64,000 nucleotides of DNA from Lachancea thermotolerans CBS 6340 (lineage: Eukaryota > Ascomycota > Saccharomycetes > Saccharomycetales > Saccharomycetaceae), in contig NC_013081.1 of assembly GCF_000142805.1 (NCBI RefSeq), forward strand, positions 1,426,001-1,490,000, in the 5' to 3' direction. Shown here in pieces: positions 1 to 10,276 of the stretch. Each line of letters opens with the position of its first letter. The stretch's first letter is position 1. The notes below the pieces were generated by a model, which made no database searches, was not told where the DNA came from, and saw only the letters and a program-made list of their open reading frames with translations. A program made the translations under genes and the position numbers.

Positions 1-1042
1 CGCCGGCTTGCCGCTCTAAAATATCACCAATGTTCATTAATTCCTTTTCATAATCCATCAAGTTATCTTCAAATCTTTCAAGCTGAAGGCTTTTTCTGGC
101 AACTCGAAGCTGAGGGTCTTGTAGTAAAGAGTATGTGGAGGCGCGAGTTCGCAGGTTTGGGTCTATGCAGGACTCTATTAGTTTCTGTAGCTCGTCTGAA
201 TAGTATTCCGGGATGCGGTCAAAGTTACCCGCTTTGATTTTCCTTTGGAGTTCGCTGTATGTTTTAGCCTGGAATGGGGGCCTCAACGTACACATTTCAT
301 AGATCACGCAGCCCAAGGACCAAATATCACTTAGAGGTGAATAAGGCTGGTCCATCAAAACCTCTGGAGACATATAGTATGGCGTCCCCACGTATGTGGT
401 GGCAAACTCTACACTTGCCCCTAGAGCCTTTGCAAGGCCAAAATCTCCCAACTTAACAGAAACTTTGCTATAGTCAAGAGTTTGGGGAGCTGCTAATGGA
501 TCTGGAACCCTCTCTGTACTAAGAAATATGTTTCCAGGCTTTAGATCTCTGTGAATAACAATATTAGACCCTTTTACAGGAGGTTTCGTCCTGTCGTAGA
601 TTGTTTCGAGCGGTGCAAGATCAGCTCCATAGTGGCAGCGGTACAACGCAATTAGGATCTGCACCATTATACTCCATACTATTTTTTCGGGTATATATTT
701 TCGCTGCTTCTTAAAAAAGCTTATCATTTGCGAAAGATCCCCGTTACTGCAGTATTCCATGTAGAAGTACAGAACGTCCTTGTCTGAGTCCCATTCGTAA
801 AACTCCACGATGTGTTCGTGCTTCAGCTGGCTTAAAATTGCGCATTCTGATATCAATTGTTGGCGCTCCTTAGAATTCATGTGTCCATATTTTATTTCCT
901 TGCGAACCAAAACCTTGTTGGTTGGAAGGTGTATAACCTTACGGACGGAGCCGAACGAGCCCCTTCCAATTTCTTCAAGAACTTGATAGCTTCCCGTTCG
1001 GGGACCGGTATACTCCCGAAACTCCGGTCTTCTATTGTACAT
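1..1042 (-). CDS. KIN3: Protein kinase Kin3 (NIMA/Nek family), 3' end cut by window
   Basis: The reverse strand encodes 347 codons of a serine/threonine kinase, starting [13 protein letters not shown] at 1042. In order it shows the glycine loop ([14 protein letters not shown]), the catalytic loop [10 protein letters not shown], the LGDFGLAK metal-binding motif and the [13 protein letters not shown] activation segment, then a coiled tail ([13 protein letters not shown]) that runs off the left edge. S. cerevisiae Kin3 has the same motifs in the same order, and KIN3 also lies directly next to CDC15 there, so the neighbour supports the name. The two other nearby upstream ATGs are in other frames (one is closed by a stop after two codons), so 1042 is the start. 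The C-terminal part is missing only because the window ends. Confidence 0.93.
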   Translation of the reverse strand, partial: MYNRRPEFREYTGPRTGSYQVLEEIGRGSFGSVRKVIHLPTNKVLVRKEIKYGHMNSKERQQLISECAILSQLKHEHIVEFYEWDSDKDVLYFYMEYCSNGDLSQMISFFKKQRKYIPEKIVWSIMVQILIALYRCHYGADLAPLETIYDRTKPPVKGSNIVIHRDLKPGNIFLSTERVPDPLAAPQTLDYSKVSVKLGDFGLAKALGASVEFATTYVGTPYYMSPEVLMDQPYSPLSDIWSLGCVIYEMCTLRPPFQAKTYSELQRKIKAGNFDRIPEYYSDELQKLIESCIDPNLRTRASTYSLLQDPQLRVARKSLQLERFEDNLMDYEKELMNIGDILERQAG

Positions 1043-1207
1043 TGGTGGTGTTTCAAAGTCATTCCATAGTGAGCTGTGGGTAGGATACTGTCTGACTACC
1101 GATTTCGATTCACCGATCCAACCAGACCAGAGGAGAGGACGTCTGTTTTCAATTAACCCTTTGAGGCATACTCATATAGGTCATTCCATACGCCATAGAT
1201 TGGAATT

Positions 1208-3814
1208 TTATGCAGGCACAACAAAACCGCTCTTGTCAACGCGTTTGGGGTTGATTAGGGGCTTCTCGGCCCCCAATAGGCTGATATCATAGCAAAGCTG
1301 CCTTATTAACACAGAATCTGTTCCAACTTGCCCTTGCAGTGACCCTTCAGTCTGCCAGTTAGAACGCAAAAAATCTGCTACAGAGGATATGACGTCGTGA
1401 TAAGGTTCTGAGTCCCTTTGCAAAATTGCAGATGATATAAGAGCTTCTGAAGTAATGTCTTTCTTGGTTGAGCGCGGCGCGTATTCTGCATATCTTGTCA
1501 ATATTAATTTGAGAAATTTCAGAAAATCAATTTGAATAATCAAGCTGCTGCGGTAGACTGCAAATAGAGTTTTTGTTTTCTCCATGAATAGAGGATGAGA
1601 CACTATTTCTGTGGCTAAAGTTCCACAGGGCGGTAAAGAACATAACTTTGTAAACTTCGTAATGTAGTTACCAAACTTTGGCTCTTCTGAATAAAAGGTC
1701 CTCAAAAGTGCCTTTCGAGGAATCTGTATGCAAGCCTGGTCACAATGGATTAGTATGTCTGAAGAATCTTCTTTAACCTCAAAATTCTCGTGGATGGCAA
1801 ACAGAAAGCAGTGCAATAAAATTTCGGTACCACCCGTAATGAATTCAGGAATTTTCAAGAACCGTAGGGCAACATCGACAGCGCATGAAAGGAAGGGCTT
1901 TGTGAGCTCTTGCGACAGCTCGACACACAAGTTCAACGCTATTGACAGCATTGTTTTCGTGTACTTCTTTTTAGAGTCTCTTTCAAAGTGTTCTGTAAGC
2001 TGCCTTATGAGTTTAAAGAAACCGCCATGTTCAACAATTTCCCCTAAAACAGTGTTGTTCAAATGGCTGGCATTAAAGCAAAGCTCGATGAAGTTTTTGA
2101 GGAGATGTGGATCACTTGAAGCTGTTGGTGTTAGCTTGAGGAGCCACTCTGTGAATCCTTCGGGCAGAATCGTACGCCCCGTGAAAGAAGGGAAGTTGTG
2201 AATCCTTGAGTTTGAAGGCATTGGCGTTGAATGCGGAGTAGAGAGTATGTTCGAGTCATACGAATCTGACAATGAAGACGCCACTTCCTTTTTCTCCAAG
2301 AAGTTGTTGAAACTCTTGAAAATTATGTAGCTCAACTTTGAGCTTTTCTCAAGTGGCAATGACATCAATTTCATTACAAACTCTTTCTCGAGCGGGAAAG
2401 AAACCGCCTCTGAAAGACGTAAAAGCGTTTCCTCTGCTAGGCTGTCTTCCTTTTCAAGTTCAGCCGCTATTGCATTTCCCAGGTTTGGGAGCCCAGAACA
2501 CCAGCGACACCAGCTATCAAAGTCCACAATCTCATAGTATGCAGAAACAGTACTTAGAATAAGTTGAGGGCTAGTCAAAAGCTTGCAGTGTGGCAAAATC
2601 CCACACTTTATCATATCAGTGGCATGTTCAATGAAGAATACGTTCAGGATTTTTTCTGTGCTCCCTAAATGACATAGTAAGGCGGAAATGCCTCCGAGTG
2701 CAATGAAGAGATCGCGACATCTTCCAGAGTTATACTGTAAATCATATGCAAACATTTCGTGAACATTGTTTAATTGACCGCGCCTGCACAAGTCAATTAG
2801 GCACCAGGCTATATCGGTGAAGCTGCATTCGCTGTAAATAATATGAGGATTGCACTGCCCACAAGATTGGCTAAGCCGAATGAGGTTCTGTTGACCATTG
2901 TTCACGTCGTGTTCCTTGAAAGGCGAAACCTCCACCTCAATAAAGTCTCGGCCCCAATCATCCGCTGCATTTTCTTTGAACTTTTCCAGAATTGGTTGTT
3001 TTGTCTCATACAGCCATTCGTGATTCAGCAGTTCCTCAGCGCTGGGTCGTTTGAACATGCTTTTTTGAAAGCATGCCCGCAAAAACTTTCGGCAGGTTGA
3101 CGATAAGGTTTTTGGGGGGATATATGCATCGTGTACTATAGCGTAACATGCAGCTTCATTCACCAAGTTATGAAAGGGAGGGTTACCAGTCAGGATTTCA
3201 ACCACTGTTGCACCTAGCGACCAGATGTCGCTAACTGTAGAAGCTCCTTCCCCTACCATTACTTCAGGTGCCATCCAGTTGGGTGAACCTGCGTAGGTCA
3301 TTGCTAAGTTATTGACTCGAGTAGAAACCCCGAAATCTGCGAGTTTGACAACATTCTCAGCATCCAATAACAGATTCGCAGCTTTAATGTCTCTGTGGAT
3401 AACACCTTGTTCATGTAAGTACTTGAGTCCATGGAGTGTCTGGCGGATGTAAGTTTTGCACTCTTGTTCATCGACGGGTCCTCTCTTAATCAGGTCGCGC
3501 AATGATCCTTGAGAGCAGTATTCTAACAAGATGAATAACTGGTGTGATTTCTGAATGAAGCCATGGTACTTGACTATGTTTTCATGTTTCAGGTTTTTCA
3601 ACAAGTCTATTTCGAGCATGTGCTCGTTGAGTTCTTCCTCCTCATCATACTCGATAACTTTTATGGCAACCTGTTTACGGGTTTGACGATTAATTGCCCT
3701 GTAGACAATACCATATGCGCCCTTCCCAACAACTTGTTTCAGAGCATAGTGGTGAGTGTTTGAAGACGCCGAAGGGATTTTTTGGGCCGGCGTCACGTTC
3801 ACTCTCGTAGCCAT
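1208..3814 (-). CDS. CDC15: Cdc15, Hippo-like kinase of the mitotic exit network
   Basis: This 868-residue protein has an N-terminal kinase domain (about residues 24-270): glycine loop VVGKGAYGIVYRA, VIHRDIKAANLLL, LADFGVS and GSPNWMAPEV. A long C-terminal region without an obvious fold follows, as in Cdc15 (974 residues in S. cerevisiae). The MST/Hippo-type kinase, the length and the adjacency to KIN3 all point to CDC15. It would act at spindle pole bodies by activating Dbf2-Mob1 to drive exit from mitosis; that role is inferred from the family. The start ATG at 3814 gives a short N-terminal tail before the kinase fold. The tandem KIN3 gene begins 165 bp after its stop. Confidence 0.93.
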   Translation of the reverse strand: MATRVNVTPAQKIPSASSNTHHYALKQVVGKGAYGIVYRAINRQTRKQVAIKVIEYDEEEELNEHMLEIDLLKNLKHENIVKYHGFIQKSHQLFILLEYCSQGSLRDLIKRGPVDEQECKTYIRQTLHGLKYLHEQGVIHRDIKAANLLLDAENVVKLADFGVSTRVNNLAMTYAGSPNWMAPEVMVGEGASTVSDIWSLGATVVEILTGNPPFHNLVNEAACYAIVHDAYIPPKTLSSTCRKFLRACFQKSMFKRPSAEELLNHEWLYETKQPILEKFKENAADDWGRDFIEVEVSPFKEHDVNNGQQNLIRLSQSCGQCNPHIIYSECSFTDIAWCLIDLCRRGQLNNVHEMFAYDLQYNSGRCRDLFIALGGISALLCHLGSTEKILNVFFIEHATDMIKCGILPHCKLLTSPQLILSTVSAYYEIVDFDSWCRWCSGLPNLGNAIAAELEKEDSLAEETLLRLSEAVSFPLEKEFVMKLMSLPLEKSSKLSYIIFKSFNNFLEKKEVASSLSDSYDSNILSTPHSTPMPSNSRIHNFPSFTGRTILPEGFTEWLLKLTPTASSDPHLLKNFIELCFNASHLNNTVLGEIVEHGGFFKLIRQLTEHFERDSKKKYTKTMLSIALNLCVELSQELTKPFLSCAVDVALRFLKIPEFITGGTEILLHCFLFAIHENFEVKEDSSDILIHCDQACIQIPRKALLRTFYSEEPKFGNYITKFTKLCSLPPCGTLATEIVSHPLFMEKTKTLFAVYRSSLIIQIDFLKFLKLILTRYAEYAPRSTKKDITSEALISSAILQRDSEPYHDVISSVADFLRSNWQTEGSLQGQVGTDSVLIRQLCYDISLLGAEKPLINPKRVDKSGFVVPA

Positions 3815-5413
3815 TCTTTGTTGGCTTTGTTTGTGACCATGGACCTTTACAGTTTGCAGATCACTACAACTAAGAACATAAGTGAAGAGCTCACGTGCAC
3901 AGACTGCCGCTCAACTCGAAGCAGTTTTGGAACGCGAACTAAGAGATTGAATAGCTATATGCTAACAGCTTGCCTGTTGTGCTGGCATCTTCAGAACTCG
4001 GACTGTTTGATGTTCGTGTGTTTGGTATGTGGAGTGTTGCTGCATTTTCTTGCCAGAAAATGGCTCACTTGGAAAAACGCATACCGGCACAGTATCCTTC
4101 TTGAAGGGAGCAGAGATTGCCATAAAATGCGTGGCCCATCTTTTCACACTGAGTGAGTTCAATCCCCGTATTTTTTTACCGCTCAAAGAAAGCTCTGTAA
4201 CAGGATGAATGTTTTGATGTTTGACACAAGAACAAAAAGCAGAGACTGTCTGCAACCACTAAAAGGCTACCCATAGAGTCACCGTGTTGCTGTCGTGGTT
4301 TATTCAACTTTTGCGCAACACGCTAATATATCTTTTCTACGACCTCAAAGGAGCGCATAGTCCGGCTTTCTCGCAATCCGCGAAACAGATTCAGACCAGG
4401 CACTCTGGTTTTTTCGCCTAGTTTTGGTATGCAGCGTGAACTACTTTCTAATCACCTTCGAACCACTTGAAGCACATTAGACCAGCTGTGTGGGACGCGT
4501 TGACTACGGCAAGACCATAGTTGCCCGAGACTTTTAACATGTGCCACTATCTAACCTTTTCGAAGTTGCAAGTACCTCGAGCATCCGAGCAGTGCTAGCA
4601 CATCTACAAACACCTCATCCCAAAGCTCCTGCCTTTGGCTTATGCTACAAGGAGCGCAACCTTTAGAAACCAGAGCACGTGATATTCAACATCCTCTTTG
4701 TTGGGATGATGGTCGAAGCGACCCATCTTCAGAGGTCACGATAAGGCACAGCTCGGAAAAATAAGATAGCAAGCTCTCGGGCTCTGCATGCTTAACAACA
4801 GGCCCGTCATACGGAACGGCTGACTTGAAGTCAAATTTGCCCTCCCCGAGCCTAAGCAAATACTCACAAACGGACGCAGCTTTCTTCAGTGCTTGACATG
4901 GTTGCATTCGCTTTAGAAAATAGAGAAACGCTTAGAGGGTCATATAGGGACGCTTTCAGATACTTCACTGGTCACTACAGCCAAAGCTCTCAATCAAAGC
5001 TCTGCCAGAAAACTCTAGCGCACTCGCTAGCTGGGTTTTATTCAGTCGCTCTCCGCCACTCCTCCATTCTTCTTCTCGTTTGTGCCTTCTTCTTCATTCG
5101 TTTTTATTCGTGTCAGCTCGTTCCGAGATTTGTAGCCGCCGAGAAGCGAATCACCTTTCCGTTTAACGTGACGCATACTTGCGTTTATTTTCGTAGCGTA
5201 GATGTTAAATAGCAAGCAATTGTAGACGTCGTAGATGCGCCCTTGGAAAAGAAGGAGCTAATAGGTTTTCGAACAACACGAGTTGCGAGCAGCTTAGTTT
5301 AAACTCGCAGTGCGCAAACTTAGTTTTTATCAATTTGTGGTTCCTTTGACAAAGCTCCGTGATTTAGTAACCTAGCAGTTCTCTCTCCTCCTTTCTGTAA
5401 CCGTGGCAGAAGA
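3815..5413. other. 1.6 kb intergenic region between CDC15 and OSH1, no recognised gene
   Basis: This is the divergent promoter space of CDC15 (leftward) and the OSH1-type gene (rightward). No tRNA, LTR or known protein is seen. Two overlapping short ORFs lie inside it (4686-4907 reverse, 73 codons; 4889-5212 forward) and neither is recognised. CACGTG E-boxes occur near 3892 and 4676. The stretch just before 5414 is pyrimidine-rich (CTCTCTCCTCC), as is common upstream of yeast start codons. Confidence 0.5.
4686..4907 (-). CDS. Possible small ORF of 73 residues, unrecognised
   Basis: The ORF begins with ATG, stands alone in a long intergenic gap and has a plausible mixed composition (a helix-like start with KKAASVCEYLLRL, later ESLLSYFSELC). 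I do not recognise it. No intron signals were identified. It overlaps the start of another short ORF on the opposite strand. It could be a species-specific small gene or chance; conservation in related species would decide. Confidence 0.2.
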   Translation of the reverse strand: MQPCQALKKAASVCEYLLRLGEGKFDFKSAVPYDGPVVKHAEPESLLSYFSELCLIVTSEDGSLRPSSQQRGC

Positions 5414-8400
5414 ATGACGGAACATTCAGTGAGCAAGCCGTTGCTGAAGCTCAAGCTCCTGGAAGCTTTGCGGCAAGGCGAATTTCAGCCCCTAGATCAA
5501 CTATTGAATACGTGCTTCCAACCCAAAGACGACGCGGACGTTAGGGAAGTCACGCAGCTAATTTTGCACTATGCGGTCCAGGTCGCCCCTGTACAGTTAA
5601 TCAGGGACATGTTGAGCCACTGGCTGGCCGACGAAGAAATAAAACTGGACGTCAACTATCAAGATGCTGACGGCAATACGCCCTTACATCTAGCGGCGTA
5701 CCAATCGCGCGGAGATGTCGTGAGTCTCTTAATGGATCTGCCGGACATCAACGACTGCATTTTTAACAACTCCAACCTTCAACCCATTGAAATGTGCAAA
5801 AATCTGAACATCGCGCAAATGATGCAAGTGAAGCGCTCCGAGTACCTTGGAGAGGTTGCCCAAGAGTTTCGGAGGGCGTTTGTTAACCGCGATTGCGAAC
5901 ACCTCGAAGCTATCCTAGCAAAGCCCAGAAACTCAGAGCTGTTGGACATTAACGGTACGGACCCTCAAACTGGCGACACTGTCTTGCATGAATTTGTCAA
6001 GAAGAAAGACCTTGTGATGTGCCGATGGATCCTCAATCACGGTGGCGACCCTTTCAAAAGGGACCGCAGGGGCAAGCTCCCCGTGGATTTGCTTGGCAAA
6101 GTGCCTATTCCCAACGATGCACCAGGCACCAAGCTATCTCCTGAGCAAGAGCTCAAAAAGCTGCTTGAAAAAGCTGCAAGGGAGCAAAGCGTGATTGAGG
6201 TGGCTAACAATCTCAATGAGCCACCTACCTATAAGGGATACCTGAGGAAATGGACCAACTTTGCCCAAGGTTATAGATTGCGCTGGTTTATTCTCAGCCC
6301 AGATGGTACTCTATCGTACTATAAAGATCAGGATGATACTAAGAACGCTTGTCGTGGATCCCTCAATATGTCCACATGCTACCTTCATCTAGATTCGTCC
6401 GAGAAGTTGAAGTTTGAAATCATCGGAGGCTTCAATGGAACTGTTAGATGGCACTTGAAAGGCAACCATCCTGTCGAAACTAATCGATGGGTCTGGGCGG
6501 TGCAGGGTGCTATTAGGTTCGCAAAAGACCGAGAGCGAATCATGAAGTCCGGTGGAACCCTAGGCGGAAATAGTAATGCCTTCTCGAATAGCACTGGTCT
6601 GAAAAGAGATGAGCCCAAACATCGCTTAGAAGCGTCGAGCGCTGCCAGCCTTCACTCTTCCACGAGCCGTCGCCAACGGTCGCATCAGCCCCAGCACTCA
6701 ATTAGTTCCATGTCGTCTTACTCTTCGAACGAAGGAGATATGAACGAAAATTTAACTAGTAAGGGCAAGGAGTACGTCACACGAGTGAAGTCGAACCGAA
6801 CCTCTCTTGATATGTCCGCGGCGAACTCCGGCAACTCTGGGGATTCTGGAGAATCGAGGACAGACAATGCAGGGTACCCGCGTAGCACCCAAGACATGGA
6901 TGATGCTGCCAGTGAACAGGAGGTTATCGGTACTGACGATGGCGAAGTGTTCGAAAGTGAGGAGGACTTGAAGGAAGAATACGGCCCTCAACATCAAGAA
7001 GTTGCAATGATCCAGAGATCTATCACAATTGAGCTCTCCTCTCTTACAGAACTTGTAGCCGACAGAACACTGGACACGAGTGAACTGGAGATGATCAAGA
7101 AATCGCTGCTCTCCTTATCTAAGAACTTTGACCTTTACAGCTCAATGGTTTCATCCCGGGATAAAAAGCTGATCAAAATTCTCACTAAACAGAGAGACGT
7201 CAACCATCTGTGGATTAAGTCCGTGAAGGAGTTAGAGCTTGAGCTGATTGAAAAGTCCGAGCGCCTATCTTCTTTAGACGTCGAAAGAAAGAATTTAAAG
7301 AAGCTCTTGCAGAAACAGCTCTTAAAAATCTCCGAAGAAGGAGCTTCGGGTGAACCCTCAAACAGTCTTCGAGACAGTGATGCCGCGCCCACTTCGGACT
7401 CCAACACCAGTAAGCCATTAGAAGAAATTGCGGATTTCATAAATTCTAACAAGGAATCTGACGAAGACTCGGATATTGATGAGTTCTTCGATGCCGAGGA
7501 TAATGACTCTGAAGAGCCCAGCGCTAAAACGACCTCTAAAAACGACACAAATGTTTCTCAAGATCATGACAACGAAATGGCCAATGCTCCTTCTGTTGTA
7601 AGCAAAGAGGAGCCCAATCAGACTAGTGAAGTGGACCCTGACTACGAGAAGGGGGCCCGACATACTGGTTTGACAGATAATTCAGCTTCTGAGAGTGCGA
7701 AAGACAGTCAGACATTCAAAAAGATCAAAGAGGAGAAATCAGAGGCACCCTCAAAGGAACAAGTCAAGGGCTACGAGGCCCGCCTTTCCCCTTGCACTGA
7801 GGTGCAGAAAAGCAAGGAAGCAAAGATTAATGAGGAAGGTTCTTTCTTAGGCTATGAAGACGGGCTGAGGCTCAAGTTGAAACTCGGGAAAGACGATCGC
7901 CCAAAGATCAGCCTTTGGTCTGTTTTGAAATCCATGATAGGAAAGGATATGACGCGTATGTCTCTTCCCGTGACTTTTAACGAGCCCACATCTTTGTTGC
8001 AGAGAGTTGCTGAAGACCTGGAATATTCGAACCTTTTGACAGAGGGGGCGGGGTTTGAAGACTCGACCTTGAGAATGTTGTACGTTGCAGTTTTCTCCGT
8101 TTCTTCCTATTCTTCGACGACGAAAAGAGTTGCTAAGCCGTTCAATCCCATACTCGGTGAAACATATGAATACTCGAGGCCCGATGAGCATTTCAGGTTT
8201 TTTGCAGAACAGGTGTCCCATCATCCACCTATTTCTGCCACTTGGTCTGAATCAGCGAAATGGGACTTCTGGGGCGAGTCCTGCGTCGATTCAAATTTCA
8301 ATGGAAGGTCATTTGAAGTTGAGCATCTTGGGCTATGGTATCTACGCTTGAGACCTGACTCAGAAGACAAAGAAGAGCTCTACACCTGGAAGAAGCCCAA

Positions 8401-9082
8401 CAACACTGTGGTTGGTATCCTGGTTGGTAACCCCCAGGTTGACAACCATGGAGATGTGGAAATCATTAATCATACTACTGGAGACCGCTGTATGATCCAC
8501 TTTAAGGCGCGCGGTTGGAGATCTTCGAACGCTTACGAAGTTAGAGGAGAGGTCTACAATAAAAAAGGTGGCAAAGAGTGGGTATTTGGTGGTCACTGGA
8601 ATGAGTCATTGTATGCAAAGAAAGTTTTGAAGCCTAATTCATCAGAAGAAATGCCTGTTGAAAAATCAAAGGCAGCCCATCATTCCAAGAGCGGTCCTAG
8701 AACTGACGGCTCTAAGTTTCTCGTCTGGAACGTCCATGACAGACCTGATTCGCCTTTCAACCTGACTCAGTATGCTATCACACTAAATGCTCCTCAGCCG
8801 AAACTCTTGGAGTGGATCGCCTCTACAGATACCCGCTTTAGACCCGACCAAAGGGCAATGGAAGAGGGAAGATACGATGATGCCGCTGAGGAGAAGCATC
8901 GTGTGGAACAGAAGCAAAGAGCTGAGCGTAAGCGTAGGGAGCAATCCAATATTGATTATTCCCCTAAGTGGTTCACAAGGGCGGAGCATCCTGTCACAAA
9001 AAAGAAATATTGGAAGTTCAGTGATGAGTATTGGAAACTTAGAAAGGAGCACAGATTTGAAGATCTTCCTGATATTTTCTAG
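5414..9082 (+). CDS. SWH1: Oxysterol-binding protein of the Osh1/Osh2 long type
   Basis: This 1222-residue protein carries the full long-OSH layout. Ankyrin-like repeats lie at about residues 75-110 (DADGNTPLHLAAYQ) and 180-230 (TGDTVLHEFV). A PH domain lies at about 273-372 (YKGYLRKWTNFAQGYRLRWF). A FFAT motif EFFDAED lies at 690-696 inside an acidic stretch, and the C-terminal sterol-binding domain has the OSBP signature EQVSHHPP at about 932-939. S. cerevisiae has two such proteins after genome duplication, Swh1/Osh1 (1188) and Osh2 (1283); a pre-duplication yeast would have one. It likely binds sterol and PI4P at nucleus-vacuole and ER contact sites through VAP proteins. The S. cerevisiae SWH1 gene lies on the same chromosome arm as CDC15, which favours that name. 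Confidence 0.9.
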   Translation: MTEHSVSKPLLKLKLLEALRQGEFQPLDQLLNTCFQPKDDADVREVTQLILHYAVQVAPVQLIRDMLSHWLADEEIKLDVNYQDADGNTPLHLAAYQSRGDVVSLLMDLPDINDCIFNNSNLQPIEMCKNLNIAQMMQVKRSEYLGEVAQEFRRAFVNRDCEHLEAILAKPRNSELLDINGTDPQTGDTVLHEFVKKKDLVMCRWILNHGGDPFKRDRRGKLPVDLLGKVPIPNDAPGTKLSPEQELKKLLEKAAREQSVIEVANNLNEPPTYKGYLRKWTNFAQGYRLRWFILSPDGTLSYYKDQDDTKNACRGSLNMSTCYLHLDSSEKLKFEIIGGFNGTVRWHLKGNHPVETNRWVWAVQGAIRFAKDRERIMKSGGTLGGNSNAFSNSTGLKRDEPKHRLEASSAASLHSSTSRRQRSHQPQHSISSMSSYSSNEGDMNENLTSKGKEYVTRVKSNRTSLDMSAANSGNSGDSGESRTDNAGYPRSTQDMDDAASEQEVIGTDDGEVFESEEDLKEEYGPQHQEVAMIQRSITIELSSLTELVADRTLDTSELEMIKKSLLSLSKNFDLYSSMVSSRDKKLIKILTKQRDVNHLWIKSVKELELELIEKSERLSSLDVERKNLKKLLQKQLLKISEEGASGEPSNSLRDSDAAPTSDSNTSKPLEEIADFINSNKESDEDSDIDEFFDAEDNDSEEPSAKTTSKNDTNVSQDHDNEMANAPSVVSKEEPNQTSEVDPDYEKGARHTGLTDNSASESAKDSQTFKKIKEEKSEAPSKEQVKGYEARLSPCTEVQKSKEAKINEEGSFLGYEDGLRLKLKLGKDDRPKISLWSVLKSMIGKDMTRMSLPVTFNEPTSLLQRVAEDLEYSNLLTEGAGFEDSTLRMLYVAVFSVSSYSSTTKRVAKPFNPILGETYEYSRPDEHFRFFAEQVSHHPPISATWSESAKWDFWGESCVDSNFNGRSFEVEHLGLWYLRLRPDSEDKEELYTWKKPNNTVVGILVGNPQVDNHGDVEIINHTTGDRCMIHFKARGWRSSNAYEVRGEVYNKKGGKEWVFGGHWNESLYAKKVLKPNSSEEMPVEKSKAAHHSKSGPRTDGSKFLVWNVHDRPDSPFNLTQYAITLNAPQPKLLEWIASTDTRFRPDQRAMEEGRYDDAAEEKHRVEQKQRAERKRREQSNIDYSPKWFTRAEHPVTKKKYWKFSDEYWKLRKEHRFEDLPDIF

Positions 9083-9240
9083 TTTCAAGCGGCTGCATAT
9101 CGGAATATGAAATTCACTTAATATATAACGTCAGTTACACGAAGTTATAGCGAAAGCTCTTTATCTCGTAGATGTATGAAGATACGAACTTATTGAGAAA
9201 AAAGTCGCCCCTGAGGCAAAAAGCTACAAAAATAAGATAT

Positions 9241-9313
9241 GGTCTCTAGCGGGATCGAACCGCTGATCCCCGCGTTATTAGCACGGTGCCTTAACCAACT
9301 GGGCCAAGAGACC
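9241..9313 (-). tRNA. tRNA-Ile (anticodon AAU)
   Basis: On the reverse strand the 73-nt sequence starts GGTCTCTTGGCCCAGTTGGT and ends in the complementary GAGACC acceptor arm. The anticodon loop reads CTAATAA (AAT), and the T arm holds the B box GGTTCGATCC. There is no intron. It matches the yeast tRNA-Ile(AAU) sequence as I know it. It lies 158 bp after the OSH1-type gene. Confidence 0.96.
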
Positions 9314-10276
9314 TTTTCATGACTTATCGTCAAGGACATAAATATATATTTTCCTTGTCGCCAAATCTGATCATATATTGTCAGTTGCATCAAGTGGTGA
9401 GGAGACAAGGGGTGTGAAAATTGACAACAGAGGGTTTCTTACTACTGTGTATGGCCACATTGAGATAGCGGCATTATACCATGGACTGGCTGACAGAGAC
9501 ATTTAGCTTTTTTTTTAATGTTCGCATGTCAACAGTCATATGATTGTAGCTGCCATGTACGTAATTATTTTTTGGAGACGACCGATTGTTGAGAAAATTT
9601 AATAATTAGGGCACATTGAGCGCTTTTCGAGCTCTATCTCGATGGCTTCTTCACGAAAATTTGTATCAAACCATGAAGGACGTAATGAATTCAGCTCGTT
9701 CTGTTTCGGAACAGGTCAATAGACTACACAATCCGCCTTGATCATCCCAACGAAGGCTAGACATGCAAGAAGTTAAAACCTGGAAACATGTTTAATACAC
9801 AGAAACTTGAAACCTACGTAGATAGAGCAGCAAGGTGCCCTTAAAACCCGGCATGGTAGCTGACAGGAGCACCCGACAAAAAACCCCAGTGTGCCCCTCA
9901 ACTTAGCAGCCGGCTCCCTTGCGATGATTCCGAAATCATCACATCTAACGGCATTTGTTTTTGGCAGTCCTCCTAAGTTGAGACAAGCCGGCCGCTGCCT
10001 CCATCGATTGTTCCCTCATTGTAACGCCTCTTTCAACATCTCGGTCTTTTCGCTTTTGTTGCATGGGTTCGTTTACGCGTTTTACGATGTCGTTTAGTTT
10101 TTTTCATCAACTGTTTTCGTAAAGCCTGGATACTTTTAAACATTGATCGTCATATAAGACCATCCGCATTTCACGTCTCAATCCTACTTTGAAGAAAGAT
10201 ACCGCTTTTGATTCAGTATCTCATCCGTGCAGAGTTGAGGTGAAATAGTGGTATTTGAGCATTATATATTCCAAAA
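9314..10276. other. 0.96 kb intergenic region upstream of ERG13
   Basis: This region lies between the tRNA-Ile and ERG13. A 68-codon ORF at 9891-10097 resembles no known protein and is probably chance. No LTR or other mobile element is recognised beside the tRNA. The last 100 bp, A/T-rich with a TATATT near 10266, would be the ERG13 core promoter and leader. Confidence 0.45.

Noticed and set aside
9891-10097. 68-codon ORF upstream of ERG13
   Set aside because: No similarity was recognised and its composition looks like chance.
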